From the NCBI GenBank assembly GCA_016708305.1, contig JADJGB010000008.1, positions 1,736,001-1,800,000 of the forward strand: a DNA stretch of 64,000 bases, in the 5' to 3' direction. Below the pieces are notes generated by a model that was not told the DNA's origin, searched no databases, and saw nothing but the letters and a program-made list of their open reading frames with translations. Position numbers and translations under genes: made by a program. Of this stretch, positions 35,695-46,296 are shown one piece after another (the stretch's first letter is position 1; each line of letters starts with the position of its first letter). This DNA is from Sphingobacteriales bacterium (GTDB lineage Bacteria > Bacteroidota > Bacteroidia > Chitinophagales > Chitinophagaceae).

Positions 35695-36692
35695 CTAATG
35701 TTTTTTCCGTACGTCATCCCAGTTCACAATAGCGCTCATGCCGGGGCGTAATCCCGCAACAGCTTCTACAGGTTTTGCATGAACTTCAAAAGTTTTCATA
35801 TCAAAATCACCCGATGTTTTGGTGGCATTCCAGGTTGCAAATTGTCCTAATGCATGAAGGTAGGTAACTTTAAGGTTGATAACCTTATTGCCTAATGCCG
35901 GTATTTTAGCAAGTAAAATGCTGCCCATTTTAATGTCAGCCAGCAAGTCTTCTCTCAGGTTAAAGGTTATCCAGCTATCGCTTAAATCTACAATTGTTAC
36001 TACCGGAAAGCCTGCTGATACCAGCTCGCCCTGTTCGGCTATTATGTCGGCTATTTCGCCGGATATGGGTGCATAAATGGCTGTTTCTTTTTTGTAGGTA
36101 TTTATTTCCTGAATTACGCCATGGGCATTTTGCACCATTGCTCCGGTAGCTGCTTTGTCTTCGGGTCGGGCTCCTTTTTTAGCTTTTTCCCAGCTCGATT
36201 TAGCAGCATTTGCTGTAAGGACGGATGCCTTGTAATTAGCTTCGGCCTCCTCTTTTTTTTGAGCCGGAATTACTCCGTCTTTATAGAGATTGTTGACACG
36301 TTCAAAAGTTTTTTTTGCAATGTCCACTCCCGTCTGAGCCTTTTGAAACATATCGAAAGCAGCCTGAATGTCTTCAGTTTGTGCGCCATTAAATGCTTTT
36401 TGATTTTGTGCTTCAGCGCCTTTCAGAGCGGCATTGGCCTGCATCATTTTAGCATCCAGTTCGGGACTGCTGAAGGTATATAGCAATTGTCCTGCAGTGA
36501 TGGAGTCTCCTTTGTGTACAGATAATTCATTGATGCGCCCTACAAGTTTGGAAGCAACCTTCACAACTTTGGCATCCACTTCACCCTGAACTTCTAATGG
36601 TTGCGGTTTATTGATAACCACAAACGAAAAATGATAAATGTTATAAATGCCAGTAAACCGATGGTTGCAAAAAATAATCCTTTCTTTTTCAT
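35695..36692 (-). CDS. HlyD-family membrane fusion protein, with a frameshift
   Basis: N-terminal membrane anchor MKKKGLFFATIGLLAFITFII, then after one missing T in the short run at 36627-36631 the frame continues FVVINKPQPLEVQGEVDAK. It then runs through a biotinyl-lipoyl-like domain, a long alpha-hairpin (about 95-190), and a beta-barrel ending VEAVAGLRPGMSAIVNW. Total 332 residues. It links the inner-membrane permeases to the TolC channel. It lies 10 nt after the TolC-like gene and 63 nt before the first permease. Confidence 0.9.
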
Positions 36693-36702
36693 TTGCTTGA
36701 TT

Positions 36703-38216
36703 TTATTTGTTCTCAGTAATAATTTGGTGTTGTAAATAATAGTTTTCAAATTTTTCGGCCATGCCCGAAAATTTCAGTAATTCAGCCAGGGTTTTGTCAA
36801 AGCCATACATGGCTTCCAGTATTTCAATTTTAACTTTAGACAGCGCCAATCTGGCATCCACCACATCAGTTGTATTGTTCATTTCTTCTTTAAATCCTTT
36901 TTCGCGAATGCGTACATATTCCTCTGCAAAACTCTGAGCAGTGTTCAAAGCATCTAATTGATCTTTGTACATCGTCAGGTTGCCATACAATTTATCTATC
37001 ATGGTGGTAATGTCATTTTTAGCTTTTAACCCTGCTTCATTCACCTGGTCTATTTTATAAGTAGCAGCCCTGATTTTATTTTTCCTCGAAAAACCATCAA
37101 ATAAGGTCCATTTAGCGCCCACTCCGGCTATCCAATTGGGCATCAGTTCGTTGGGCTTTGCAATGTTGTACATGCCCTGCAAAGCAATTGTAGGATACCA
37201 GGCCGATTTTTCAACAGCCACACCCTGTTCAGCCAATTCCCTCTTGGTATTGATTTGAAGCAGAAACGGGCTGTTTTCCATTGCTAAACTTTTGAAGAAA
37301 TCTTTAGATTCAATATTCTTTATAAAAAACAGATCAGTAGTGGGTACAACGTTTGATTCTTCAGTTAAGGAAAGCGAATTCAACAATGCCTGACGTATAA
37401 TAGCAGCATTTTGTTTTGCTTTTTTCAATTCACGGTCAGCTTCGGCATATTTTACCTGGGCATTAAGTACTTCGGCACGTGCAATTAAACCTTGTTGTTC
37501 CATTTTTTTGGCTTCCTCAAGATGTCTTTGCATGGCATCATAAACTTCTTGTCTTACCGTAACGGCTTCCAGTGCTAGCTTTAGCCCAAAATATCTTTCT
37601 GCCAGTTCGCTAGTCAGTTCTGCCTTTTTTTGATTAATCTGTTCAATGGCTTCCTTTTCTTCGATAGAGGCTGCTTTATTGGCTGCTTTTATTTTTCCTC
37701 CTGTAAAAAGCGGTATTTGAGCGGTAGCCATCGCCGAACCAAAATATTTGTCCTGCAACACCGGCTCCCAGTCTGCTGTTTGTACTTTATGCAACCCCTC
37801 CAACATTTTTCTCTAACTACGTTTGTGGAGATATTGTCGGGTAAAATCGGCATTACTTTATTCGTATTAGGGTCAGGATTGGGTACACCTGAAAAATTTC
37901 CATACTGTCCCAATGTGCTATACAGGGGCGTAATGGCATCCCTCACAGGAGTCAAATCTAATTTCAGATCTTTTTGCATTGCCATGTAGCCTCCTGAGAG
38001 CCCAACCTGCGGCAAGTAATAACTTTTGGCAACTCTGGATTCCGACTGCTTTTGTTTTAATAAGTATTCCGATTGTTTGAGGCTGTGATTGTTGGTAAGC
38101 ATGATCTGAACCGCCTCGCCAAATGTCATTTGTCCGTTGATTGTTTTTTGTTGAGATAGCGCTTCCTGAGTGATTCCAAAATGGACAAAAAGGAATATTA
38201 ACTGAACTTTCTTCAT
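36703..38216 (-). CDS. TolC-family outer-membrane efflux protein, with a frameshift
   Basis: Signal peptide (MKKVQLIFLFVHFGITQEALS), then two repeated OEP domains of helices and strands (MTFGEAVQIMLTNNHSLKQSEYLLKQ ...; AELTSELAERYFGLKLALEAV...). The two frames join when one base is added to the short T run at 37806-37810 (on the minus strand GAAAAATG becomes GAAAAAATG), giving 504 residues. It forms the outer-membrane duct of the exporter encoded downstream. Two nt after tetR. Confidence 0.9.
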
Positions 38217-38218
38217 AG

Positions 38219-38803
38219 TTATAGTAAAATTTTTGAGCTTAAATTGATTGCCATTTTTATTTCTTTTTCACCAATAGATGATTTTCCGAAGAAATTTTTT
38301 AGTCTTAAATTGAGAAACTGAATGGGCATTGAAACGGTAAAAAGATAAATGGCCTCCTCATCTACTGCAGAGGATATCTCTTTGGTTTTGATGCCTTTGT
38401 TTTTAGCTTTTCTGCAGAGGTCAAAAATTCTTTTTCTTTGCTCGGGATGCACTTCAAAATTGTAATCGTGCATCAAAACAAACAAAAACTTAATTTTCCT
38501 GGACTGTTGATTTGCCATTTCAAATAGTAAACGAACCAGTTTCTCTATGACATCCTTTACAGAAAGCTTTGTGTCCGATATGAACAATTCCATATTGTCC
38601 ACCAATTCTTTCAGCAAAGAATAAAGGAGATCGTTCACCAACTCAGATTTGCTTTTGTAAAACCGGTATAAATAACCATCTGCTACGGCTGCTTTTTTTG
38701 CAATTTCAGAAATCGAAGCGCCGCCATATCCTTTTTCTACCACCAGCTCCATGGCGCTGTTTCTGATGTTTTCAATTTTTGTTTTGTCAATTGATCGTGC
38801 CAT
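38219..38803 (-). CDS. TetR-family transcriptional regulator of the efflux operon
   Basis: About 194 residues from ATG 38803 (MARSIDKTKIENIRNSAMEL); an upstream in-frame ATG at 38839 would overlap the operator-like palindrome, so I prefer the internal start. N-terminal TetR HTH (about 10-56, GGASISEIAKKAAVADGYLYRFYKSK) and a helical ligand domain. First gene of the tolC-hlyD-permease-permease run with a 2-nt gap. It probably represses the operon, including itself, until it binds the exported compound. Confidence 0.9.
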   Translation of the reverse strand: MARSIDKTKIENIRNSAMELVVEKGYGGASISEIAKKAAVADGYLYRFYKSKSELVNDLLYSLLKELVDNMELFISDTKLSVKDVIEKLVRLLFEMANQQSRKIKFLFVLMHDYNFEVHPEQRKRIFDLCRKAKNKGIKTKEISSAVDEEAIYLFTVSMPIQFLNLRLKNFFGKSSIGEKEIKMAINLSSKILL

Positions 38804-38819
38804 TTTGTTTATTATTAAG

Positions 38820-38835
38820 ATGAGTGAATACTCAT
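38820..38835. promoter_or_regulatory. Palindromic TetR operator candidate
   Basis: ATGAGT-GAAT-ACTCAT: perfect 6-bp half-sites with a 4-nt centre, 17 nt upstream of the tetR ATG and just downstream of the -7 box on the minus strand. The position would block the start of transcription of its own operon. Confidence 0.6.
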
Positions 38836-38853
38836 TCATTTAAAAATGATTTG

Positions 38854-38881
38854 CAAAATTAAGACTACAAATTCATTCAAA
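38854..38881 (-). promoter_or_regulatory. Promoter of the tetR-efflux operon
   Basis: The minus strand has a -7 TAATTTTG (38854-38861), a full TAnnTTTG match, and a TTTG at 38878-38881 with 16 nt between, a little short of the usual 19. The palindromic operator lies between it and the gene. Confidence 0.5.
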
Positions 38882-39076
38882 CAATAGTTATTTAATTTTT
38901 TGATCAAAATCAAATATTTCAAATATGCTCAGGTAAAAACTGAACAAAAAACAGCCAAAATGTCAGTGGTTTGCAAAAGGAAGTCTGACAAAAATTTTGA
39001 ATGGCAGATATTTAGTAATATTTTTTGGTTGAAAATGGCGATTTAGTACAATTAAGAAAAACACATCATTGGTAAG

Positions 39077-41226
39077 ATGAAAATGCTTGATTATTTTTGT
39101 CAAAAATCATTCGTCATATCTTATCCGTCCACCATATTAAACAGTCCCATTAGCTATCTGAAGGGTGTAGGGCCGCAGCGTGCCGAACTTTTGCAAAAAG
39201 AATTGGGTATTTTTACCTTTAATGATTTATTACATCATTTCCCGTTTAGGTATATTGATAAAACCAAGATTACCTTTATTGGCAATATCAATCCTGCCGA
39301 AGATTATGCCCAGTTTATTGGAATTTTGGGTTCCTTTGGGTCATTTGGTGTAAAAACAGGTAAAAGATTAGTTTCTAACCTTGAAGACAAAACGGGTTCA
39401 ATCGATTTGGTTTGGTTTAGTGCGATCGCCGCTATTCAAAAGATTTATAAACCCGGCAGCCTATATTTGGTTTATGGCAAGGTTACTTATTTTTTAGGAA
39501 AACCCCAGATCGTACATCCTGAGATGGAAGAATGGTACCCCGAAAAAGCAGATGGGAAAGACTTTCTGGAACCGGTTTACCCATCCACCGAAAAATTGAA
39601 AGCCAGAGGGTTGGGAGGCAGGCAAATAGGCAGACTTAGCGCAGTATTGCTAACCCACCTGAAAATCAATGATTTACAAGAGAACCTCCCATCAAAAATG
39701 ATTCTATCATTGCGGTTGATGCCCCGATTGGAGGCCTACCAACATATACATTTCCCTAAAACATTGCATCAAAGTGAAGCAGCAGTGAGGCGATTAAAGT
39801 TTGAAGAGATTTTTTTTGCCCAAATGCGGGTGAACCTGCTTCGCTCGCAACGACACCGTTTTTCGAAGGGGGTTGTTTTTGATAAAGTGGGCGATTTGTT
39901 TAATTCCTTTTACAAAAACCACCTGCCATTTGATCTCACAAATGCCCAAAAAAGAGTTTTGAAAGAAATAAGGACAGACTCTGTACGCGGAAGGCAGATG
40001 AACAGGCTGCTACAGGGAGATGTGGGAAGTGGTAAAACAATCGTAGCATTGTTAACTATGCTTCTGGCGGTGGATAATGGTTTTCAGTCAGTGATGATGG
40101 CACCGACCGAGATTTTGGCAAAACAACATTTTCAAACGGTTATTGATTTACTGGCAGTATTACCCATAGAGGTAGCGCTGCTCACCGGATCAACAAAAGG
40201 AAAAGAACGTAAAAGAATTCTGAAAGAAGTTGCCGATGGCTCAATTTCAATTTTATTGGGAACCCATGCAGTAATTGAAGATACTGTACAATTCAATAAT
40301 CTGGGGTTGGCGGTTATCGACGAGCAGCACCGGTTTGGCGTGGCACAGCGTGCTAAACTTTGGGAAAAATCGGAAGTTCCGCCTCATATTTTGGTAATGA
40401 CCGCAACACCGATCCCCAGAACCCTTGCTATGACGGCTTATGGCGATTTGGATTACAGCGTGATTGACGAACTGCCTCCGGGTCGTAAACCTATCCAGAC
40501 GGTTCACCGATTTGATAAAGACAGGGGGCTGGTGATGGAATTTATCAAAGCTGAAATTGCCAAAGGAAGACAGGCTTACATCATTTTCCCATTGATTGAG
40601 GAAAGTGAAAAGTTGGATTATGAAAACCTGATGCAGGGGTATGAAAATGTGATTTCTTATTTCCCCGAACCGAACTATTGGATCAGCATGGTGCATGGGC
40701 GGCAACCGGCAATTCAAAAAGATACCAATATGCAGCGTTTTGTGGAACATGATACACAGATAATGGTTTCCACTACGGTTATTGAGGTAGGCGTAAATGT
40801 ACCTAATGCCTCGGTAATGGTAGTTGAAAGCGCTGAAAAATTTGGCCTGTCACAGTTGCACCAGTTGCGTGGCCGGGTGGGTCGCGGAGCAGAAAAAAGT
40901 TATTGTGTATTGCTAACCGGAAACAAACTCTCCAATGATGCCCGCGAACGAATGAAAATTATGGTTTCAACCAATAATGGTTTTCTGATAGCTGAAAAAG
41001 ACCTCGAGCTGCGGGTCCCGGAGACATTGAAGGTACGCGTCAAAGCGGTGCATTGAATTTCAAACTCGCCAATATCATCAATGACAGAGCGATAGTGGAG
41101 GCGGCCAAAAACCTTTGTGAAGAAATCTTAACAGCCGATCCTGAGTTGAATGATTCCGAAAATCAACCCATAAAAACCTTTCTGCAATCCCAAAAAGGAA
41201 AAACCAGTTGGAGTAAGATTTCGTAA
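39077..41226 (+). CDS. recG: ATP-dependent DNA helicase RecG, with a frameshift
   Basis: N-terminal wedge/OB domain (about 15-250), then helicase motifs: GDVGSGKTIVA (Walker A), MAPTEILA, DEQHRFGV, TATPIPRTLA and QLRGRVGRG. The frame breaks at ELRVPETLK; adding one G to the triplet at 41013-41015 gives DLELRGPGDIEGTRQSGALN and a stop at 41226, restoring 716 residues and the conserved RecG C-terminal motif. RecG rewinds and regresses stalled replication forks. The exact N-terminus is uncertain: several Met are possible. Confidence 0.95.
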
Positions 41227-41415
41227 TTGTTAAAAATTGAGTTTATCGATTTTTCAATTGGAATCCTGTTTGCTTTTTTGTAGTTTTGCCCATTATGTTT
41301 TTGCAGGAATTTATAAAGATTTTTCTCTATTTGCCACCAGATTATTTTCGATGTTGAGCCTGCATTGTATCTGTTATTATTGCTAAAAAATTAATAAAAT
41401 CATAAATCAATCATT

Positions 41416-41832
41416 ATGAATAATGATAATACACCGGTTGTACTTTGTGAGGAAGATTATAAAAAATTATCAGGCTTTTTGAATGTCCACTCTCTTCATC
41501 CGGCAGACAAAATGACGCTGGCGTATGAAATCAACAGGGCGATAGTGGTTAGAAACGAGGCTTTCCCCATCAATACCATTCGTATCAACTCGTGGGTGAG
41601 GATTGAAGAATTGGAATCAAAGAAAGAAAGGGAATTCTTTATCGTAATGCCCGAAGATATGAATATCCGAGACAAGAAGATCTCTATTTTTTCACCAATG
41701 GGAGCAGCGCTTATCGGTTTCAGAATAGGAGATGAAGTATCTTGGAAAATGCCCAACGGAATTAAACGCTTCAAAATATTAGAAGTTAAAAATAATAAAG
41801 ACAGCGCATGTTTTGCACCTAAAACGTTTTAA
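41416..41832 (+). CDS. GreA/GreB/Rnk-like C-terminal domain protein
   Basis: 138 residues. The C-terminal two thirds (about 50-135) match the GreA/B C-terminal (Rnk) domain: NSWVRIEELESKKEREFFIV, ISIFSPMGAALIGFRIGDEVSWKMPNG. The short N-terminal helix lacks the long GreA coiled coil. Such proteins bind RNA polymerase near the secondary channel or act as nucleoside-diphosphate-kinase regulators; which of these is unknown. It lies 18 nt before glcD, possibly cotranscribed. Confidence 0.85.
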   Translation: MNNDNTPVVLCEEDYKKLSGFLNVHSLHPADKMTLAYEINRAIVVRNEAFPINTIRINSWVRIEELESKKEREFFIVMPEDMNIRDKKISIFSPMGAALIGFRIGDEVSWKMPNGIKRFKILEVKNNKDSACFAPKTF

Positions 41833-41850
41833 ATTCGGGTATAGTTTTTA

Positions 41851-43245
41851 ATGCACCCCATCAATGAAACACATATAGAGCAATTCAGGAAAATAGTAGG
41901 CGAGGCTTATGTTTTCACAGAGGATGAAGTATTGTCAAAATATGCTGCTGACGAAACCGAAAGACTTTTTTTTATGCCGCAGGTGGTAATAAAGCCACGG
42001 TCAGTTGAAGAAATCAGTGAAATACTTAAAACCTGCAATCAGTTTCATATACCAGTTACCCCACGAGGCGGTGGCACCGGTTTAAGCGGTGGAGCTTTGC
42101 CTGTAAATGGGGGAGTGGTACTTGCCACTGAGAGAATGAATGCCATACTTAAAATTGACGAAAGAAATTTTCAGATACTTACCGAACCGGGTGTAATTAC
42201 CGAAGTATTACAAGATGCAGTAAAAGAAAAAGGCCTGTTTTTTCCGCCTGATCCTGCCAGCAAAGGCAGTTGTTTTATTGGAGGCAATATTGCCGAAAAC
42301 AGCGGCGGCCCAAAAGCAATAAAATACGGAGTGGTAAAGAATTATGTGTTAAACCTTGAAGTTGTTTTACCTACCGGCGAAATTATTTGGACGGGCGCCA
42401 ACACGCTGAAAAATGTTACCGGCTACAACCTTACCCAACTGATAGTAGGCAGCGAAGGTACATTGGGCATTGTTACCAAAATTGTATTGAAACTGATTCC
42501 TTTGCCAAAACATGACCTTACCATGTTTGCCACTTTTACAACTTTGGAAACGGCATGCGAGGCGGTGAACCGTATTTTGATGAATGGCTTCAATCCTTGT
42601 GGTATGGAACTGATGGAAATGGATGCATTAAAGATGGCAGCATCGCGAACACAGCATCAGTTGCCCATACATGACAACCTGGCGGCATGCCTGATTATTG
42701 AAGTGGATGGTAATAATGCAGACCGGTTGATGAATGAAATGGAAAGTATTGCAAAATTGCTGGAGGAATTGGAACCTGCAGATATACTTGTGGCCGAAGA
42801 TACGCAGCAAAAAGAAAAACTGTGGAAACTGCGTAGAAGAGTGGCCGAAATTGTGAAAGCAGCCGGTTACACCATTGAGGAAGATACGGTGGTGCCTCGT
42901 GCAGCGCTAGCTCCACTTATCAAGGGAGTGAAACAGTTGGCACAAACGCATGATTTTCAATCGGTTTGTTATGGGCATGCCGGCGATGGAAATATCCATG
43001 TGCGGATAAAAAAAGAAGGTAAGAAAAACAGCCTGAACGACGCAGAGGTTAATAACATATTAAGAGCGCTGTTTCGGTTGGTAAAGAATCTGGGTGGCAC
43101 CATCAGCGCCGAGCACGGGATTGGATTGGTGCAAAAAAGTTTTTTGGATATTGTGATGAGTGAAAAGCAAATACAACTGATGCGGGATATCAAGAAAGTT
43201 TTTGATCCTAACAATATATTAAATCCCGGAAAAATATTTAATTAG
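41851..43245 (+). CDS. FAD-linked oxidase, glycolate/D-lactate oxidase subunit GlcD
   Basis: 464 residues. FAD-binding (PCMH) domain with VTPRGGGTGLSGGALP and the FAD-contact NIAENSGGPKAIKYG; C-terminal domain with ELMEMDAL, SVCYGHAGDGNIHVR and AEHGIGLVQK. It resembles glycolate oxidase GlcD and D-lactate dehydrogenase (DLD) of the VAO family. The GlcE and GlcF partners are not in the window, so a D-lactate or 2-hydroxyacid role is as likely as glycolate. Frame intact. Confidence 0.9.
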   Translation: MHPINETHIEQFRKIVGEAYVFTEDEVLSKYAADETERLFFMPQVVIKPRSVEEISEILKTCNQFHIPVTPRGGGTGLSGGALPVNGGVVLATERMNAILKIDERNFQILTEPGVITEVLQDAVKEKGLFFPPDPASKGSCFIGGNIAENSGGPKAIKYGVVKNYVLNLEVVLPTGEIIWTGANTLKNVTGYNLTQLIVGSEGTLGIVTKIVLKLIPLPKHDLTMFATFTTLETACEAVNRILMNGFNPCGMELMEMDALKMAASRTQHQLPIHDNLAACLIIEVDGNNADRLMNEMESIAKLLEELEPADILVAEDTQQKEKLWKLRRRVAEIVKAAGYTIEEDTVVPRAALAPLIKGVKQLAQTHDFQSVCYGHAGDGNIHVRIKKEGKKNSLNDAEVNNILRALFRLVKNLGGTISAEHGIGLVQKSFLDIVMSEKQIQLMRDIKKVFDPNNILNPGKIFN

Positions 43246-43387
43246 AAATAACGAAATCATTTTTAGCAATTTTTTTCATAGCCTTGATTTTTCTTGTTAC
43301 TTTTTTGTATCAATACAAAAAAGTAAGACAACAAAAAGTACCATCGTCCATACAGAAAATCATAGAACTCATTTATTATTAAAAACA

Positions 43388-44089
43388 ATGAAATCAAAAA
43401 GAACATTTGCGCATAAAGTAATCACTTTTAATCAAAACCTTCATTATACAGGTGAATTGCCCGTCGGATTCAAAGTGCTGAATCCTTATCTTGATAACCC
43501 TGAAACGATGAAGGTGATGCAGCAATTTTACGAAAAATTTTATAACGATAATCTTCAGAGAAAATTCATCATCGGCATCAATCCCAGCCGGCATGGCGCG
43601 GGCGTAACGGGCGTTCCCTTTACCGATACCAAACGGCTGAAAAATGCCTGTGGCATCACCATGCAAAGCGCCTACACCCATGAAGTATCCTCGGTATTTG
43701 TGTACGATATGATTGAGTATTACGGCGGTGTGGAAGCGTTTTATAAGTGTTTTTATATCGATTCTCCTTTTCCATTAGCAATTGTGCGGCACGCAAAGGA
43801 TGGTAAATGGCTCAATGCCAATTATTACGATGATCAAAAACTCTTTGAATGTGTAAAGGACTTTATGATTGATTCCCTTAAAAAAAATATTGCGCTGGGA
43901 TTAGATACCTCCGAAGTATTTATTTTAGGAAAAAAGAACGCTGACTTTATCAAAAAATTGAATAGTGAAGAAAAAATGTTTGACAAACTAACCATTCTGG
44001 AGCATCCGCGTTTTATACAGCAATATAAATCGAAGGAAAAGCAATTGTATATCGATAAATATATATTGGCTTTAAATAATCTAAATTGA
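43388..44089 (+). CDS. SMUG2-like uracil-DNA glycosylase (DUF4918)
   Basis: 233 residues. The catalytic-loop region GINPSRHGAGVTGVPFTD matches the SMUG2/DUF4918 branch of the uracil-DNA glycosylase superfamily, and LEHPRF near the C-terminus is the second conserved motif. It removes uracil and related damaged bases. Frame intact. It is convergent with the broken BRO-like gene, with a 4-nt gap. Confidence 0.8.
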   Translation: MKSKRTFAHKVITFNQNLHYTGELPVGFKVLNPYLDNPETMKVMQQFYEKFYNDNLQRKFIIGINPSRHGAGVTGVPFTDTKRLKNACGITMQSAYTHEVSSVFVYDMIEYYGGVEAFYKCFYIDSPFPLAIVRHAKDGKWLNANYYDDQKLFECVKDFMIDSLKKNIALGLDTSEVFILGKKNADFIKKLNSEEKMFDKLTILEHPRFIQQYKSKEKQLYIDKYILALNNLN

Positions 44090-44093
44090 AAAA

Positions 44094-44921
44094 CTACTTT
44101 AATTTTTTATTCTTCTTGTATTCTTTTAAAATTTTTGCGTTTTGTGGGCTGACAATACTTCTACCCGTTTGCTGTTCAATTTTCTTTCTTGTATCTCCGG
44201 CAATTTCACCACCTTTTTTTGCAATTCTTTTATTGTCCTCAAAAGTTTTTGGATTATTTTCTTTGCTTATTTCTGTAGTAGTTGCTTCTGCTAACATATT
44301 CAGCACAAGCTCCAGATTTGTCATATTATCTCGTAGGTTTTCTTTCTTTAAACCTTTGAAAATCTTGTACAGCCCTACTGTATTTCCGCTCCATGCTTGA
44401 GTAATAATATCAGTTAGAGTTGCGAATTCTTGCCCTTTTTTAACGCCTCTATTTTCCCATTCATCAGTTAGGTCCTTTCTAACCTCAATGCTTTTTAATC
44501 ATTGGTTTATCCAAGAAGTACTATAACCCAATTTTAGGTAATTCTCCATAGCTCTGTCAATCGACTTTTCCGGGTCTTTATTTTCTTCTATTCTTTCGTA
44601 GCCAACTTTTGCCAACCACTGCTTAAATGGCTCAGCCTTAGGAGATGGTATAGATTGTATTAAGCGAAATAATTGCTCAGTATCAGCCACATCAGTCAGA
44701 TAAAACTTACCGTCCTCTGATTGCATTTTCAGTTGTCCCAAAACTTGGGACAACTCACTGCCTTCCAGTTTTAGCTTTGTCTTCAGCGCACTCAATATTT
44801 TCTTGGTCCCGGACTGTCAGTTAAAACCTCTATAATATCAACAATAGAAAAAACCATTTCTCTTGTTCACTATCCCAGTTAGAACGTATTTTTTGTTTTC
44901 AAATAGTTTTATGTCTTTCAT
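44094..44921 (-). pseudogene. BRO/DNA-damage-inducible protein D-like gene, broken
   Basis: Read through its lesions, the gene gives about 276 residues: a BRO-N-like N-terminus (WDSEQEKWFFSIVDIIEVLT, SALKTKLKLEGSELSQVL, FYLTDVADTEQLFRLIQSIP) and a C-terminal part (FEDNKRIAKKGGEIAGDTRKK) like DinD. The central part (LKSIEVRKDLTDEWENRGVK) is open in the same frame as the N-terminus but after an in-frame TGA at 44499-44501, where CGA (Arg) fits. Before residue 45 three more single-base gaps are needed, in A, T and G runs. Such proteins occur in mobile and phage islands and respond to DNA damage. It may be decayed or an error cluster. Confidence 0.65.
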
Positions 44922-44926
44922 TGCTT

Positions 44927-45133
44927 CTAATTATTTCTCTTTGAAAAAATTTCATCCAGGTGGTATTGCAAAAACTTTACATTGGGCAAATATTTTTGGA
45001 GGAGAATTGCCTTCTCATTTCCAAAATGCAAAAAAATATTAAATATTAACTCCTTTTTCTCGATTATGAGAACATTACTTGTAGCTTTTTTTAAACACGT
45101 AGGAAAACGGTAAAAGTAATTATCTCTCAACAC
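44927..45133 (-). CDS. Short hypothetical reading frame
   Basis: A 68-codon minus-strand frame between proB and the BRO-like gene (MLRDNYFYRFPTCLKKATSN...). It contains a hydrophobic centre (VLIIEKKELIFNIFLHF) and no family resemblance. It has no Shine-Dalgarno or recognisable promoter, and most neighbouring frames are damaged, so it may be part of a lost gene or chance. Kept at low confidence so the interval is described. Confidence 0.25.
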   Translation of the reverse strand: MLRDNYFYRFPTCLKKATSNVLIIEKKELIFNIFLHFGNEKAILLQKYLPNVKFLQYHLDEIFSKRNN

Positions 45134-45214
45134 ATTTTATCTGTCTTCAAGATAAGCCGCTTCTTATTTTCTTGCAAAACATTTATCCATGCCTGTTTAT
45201 TCAGCTTCTTTTCT

Positions 45215-46244
45215 TTACAATAATACAATATCATTTGCATGAGCTGCGATTATATTTTTTTCTTTCAGTTTCTTTCTGAGTTCTGTAGCGCTATGTTTGG
45301 TTTTTGCAACGCCGATAATGGTTTCATCAGTCATTAGTTGCACTACTTCCCGGCTGAAAAATTGCCTTCAACCTGTGGAAATGCCCACTGTCAACAGGCT
45401 TTTGCGGGCAGCAACCGCTTTGGCAGCGCCTTTATCCACATAAATATTGCCAAGCGTAATGGAACCGCTTGCCAACCATTTTGACGGTTTTTGAGATTGG
45501 ATTTCCCTGCAATAAACCTTGTGCCTGTTTTATGGTTCAGGGCATCGGTTAGCGGCTTTTTGCCGTTCAGACCACACATCAGCACTTTAATTCCTAAGCT
45601 GGTGGCCAGCCTGGTGAAGGTGAGTTTGGACAACATACCACCAAGACCAAATTCCGATTTTTCTTTTTTACCAATGAAAGGGTTTCGCCCTTTATGTTCT
45701 CCACTTCTTCAATAATATTGCCCGAACCGTCGAGCAGGCCGCCTACCGAGGTGCATAGCATAAGGCTTTCGGCATCAAATCCAATAGCAATAAGGGTTGC
45801 CAGTTCGTCATTGTCCGAGAACTTCAATTCCTGACTGTTGACTACGTCATTTTCATTCACTATCGGAATAACATTGTTTTGCCAGAAGGTGGTAAAGGTT
45901 TCTTTCAATTGCAGAAACTGGTTTCGGTTGCTGAAATGGCCTCTTTCACAAAGCGCCTGTGCTACAATAAGCCCCTGTTTTTGAAAATAATTTCTGTAAA
46001 GTTGGATAAGAATAGGATTGCCGATTGCTGCTGCTGCTTTTCGCTGCATAAGTGTCCCTTTATAATTATCCAGATATTTTTTTCCGCTGCTCACTGCGCC
46101 GCTGCTCACCAAAACAATTTTGTATTGTTTTGAAAGCACACTAACCTCTGCGGCTATTTTTTTTATGACTGCTTTATTAATATTGCCACTACTGTTGGTA
46201 ATAACGGCAGAGCCTAATTTTATTACGAGAACCTTTTTTATCAT
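45215..46244 (-). CDS. proB: Glutamate 5-kinase, with several frameshifts
   Basis: Starts MIKKVLVIKLGSAVITNSSG at 46244, the amino-acid-kinase fold, with SSGAVSSGK (about 48-56), VPIVNENDVVN and FSDNDELATLIA. After VKKK one missing A leads to EKSEFGLGGMLSKLTFTRLA, then HKTGTRFIAGK. Two or more further shifts link the PUA domain (VDKGAAKAVAARKSLLTVGI, VEGNFSAG, VVQLMTDETIIGVAKT) to the stop at 45215. Net about two bases are missing from a 343-residue enzyme. It phosphorylates glutamate for proline synthesis. No proA is adjacent. Error cluster or true decay cannot be separated here. Confidence 0.8.
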
Positions 46245-46296
46245 AAATTTTAATGAATAATTTAATTCGTTTTTTGTATAAAAATAAGAGCTATTT

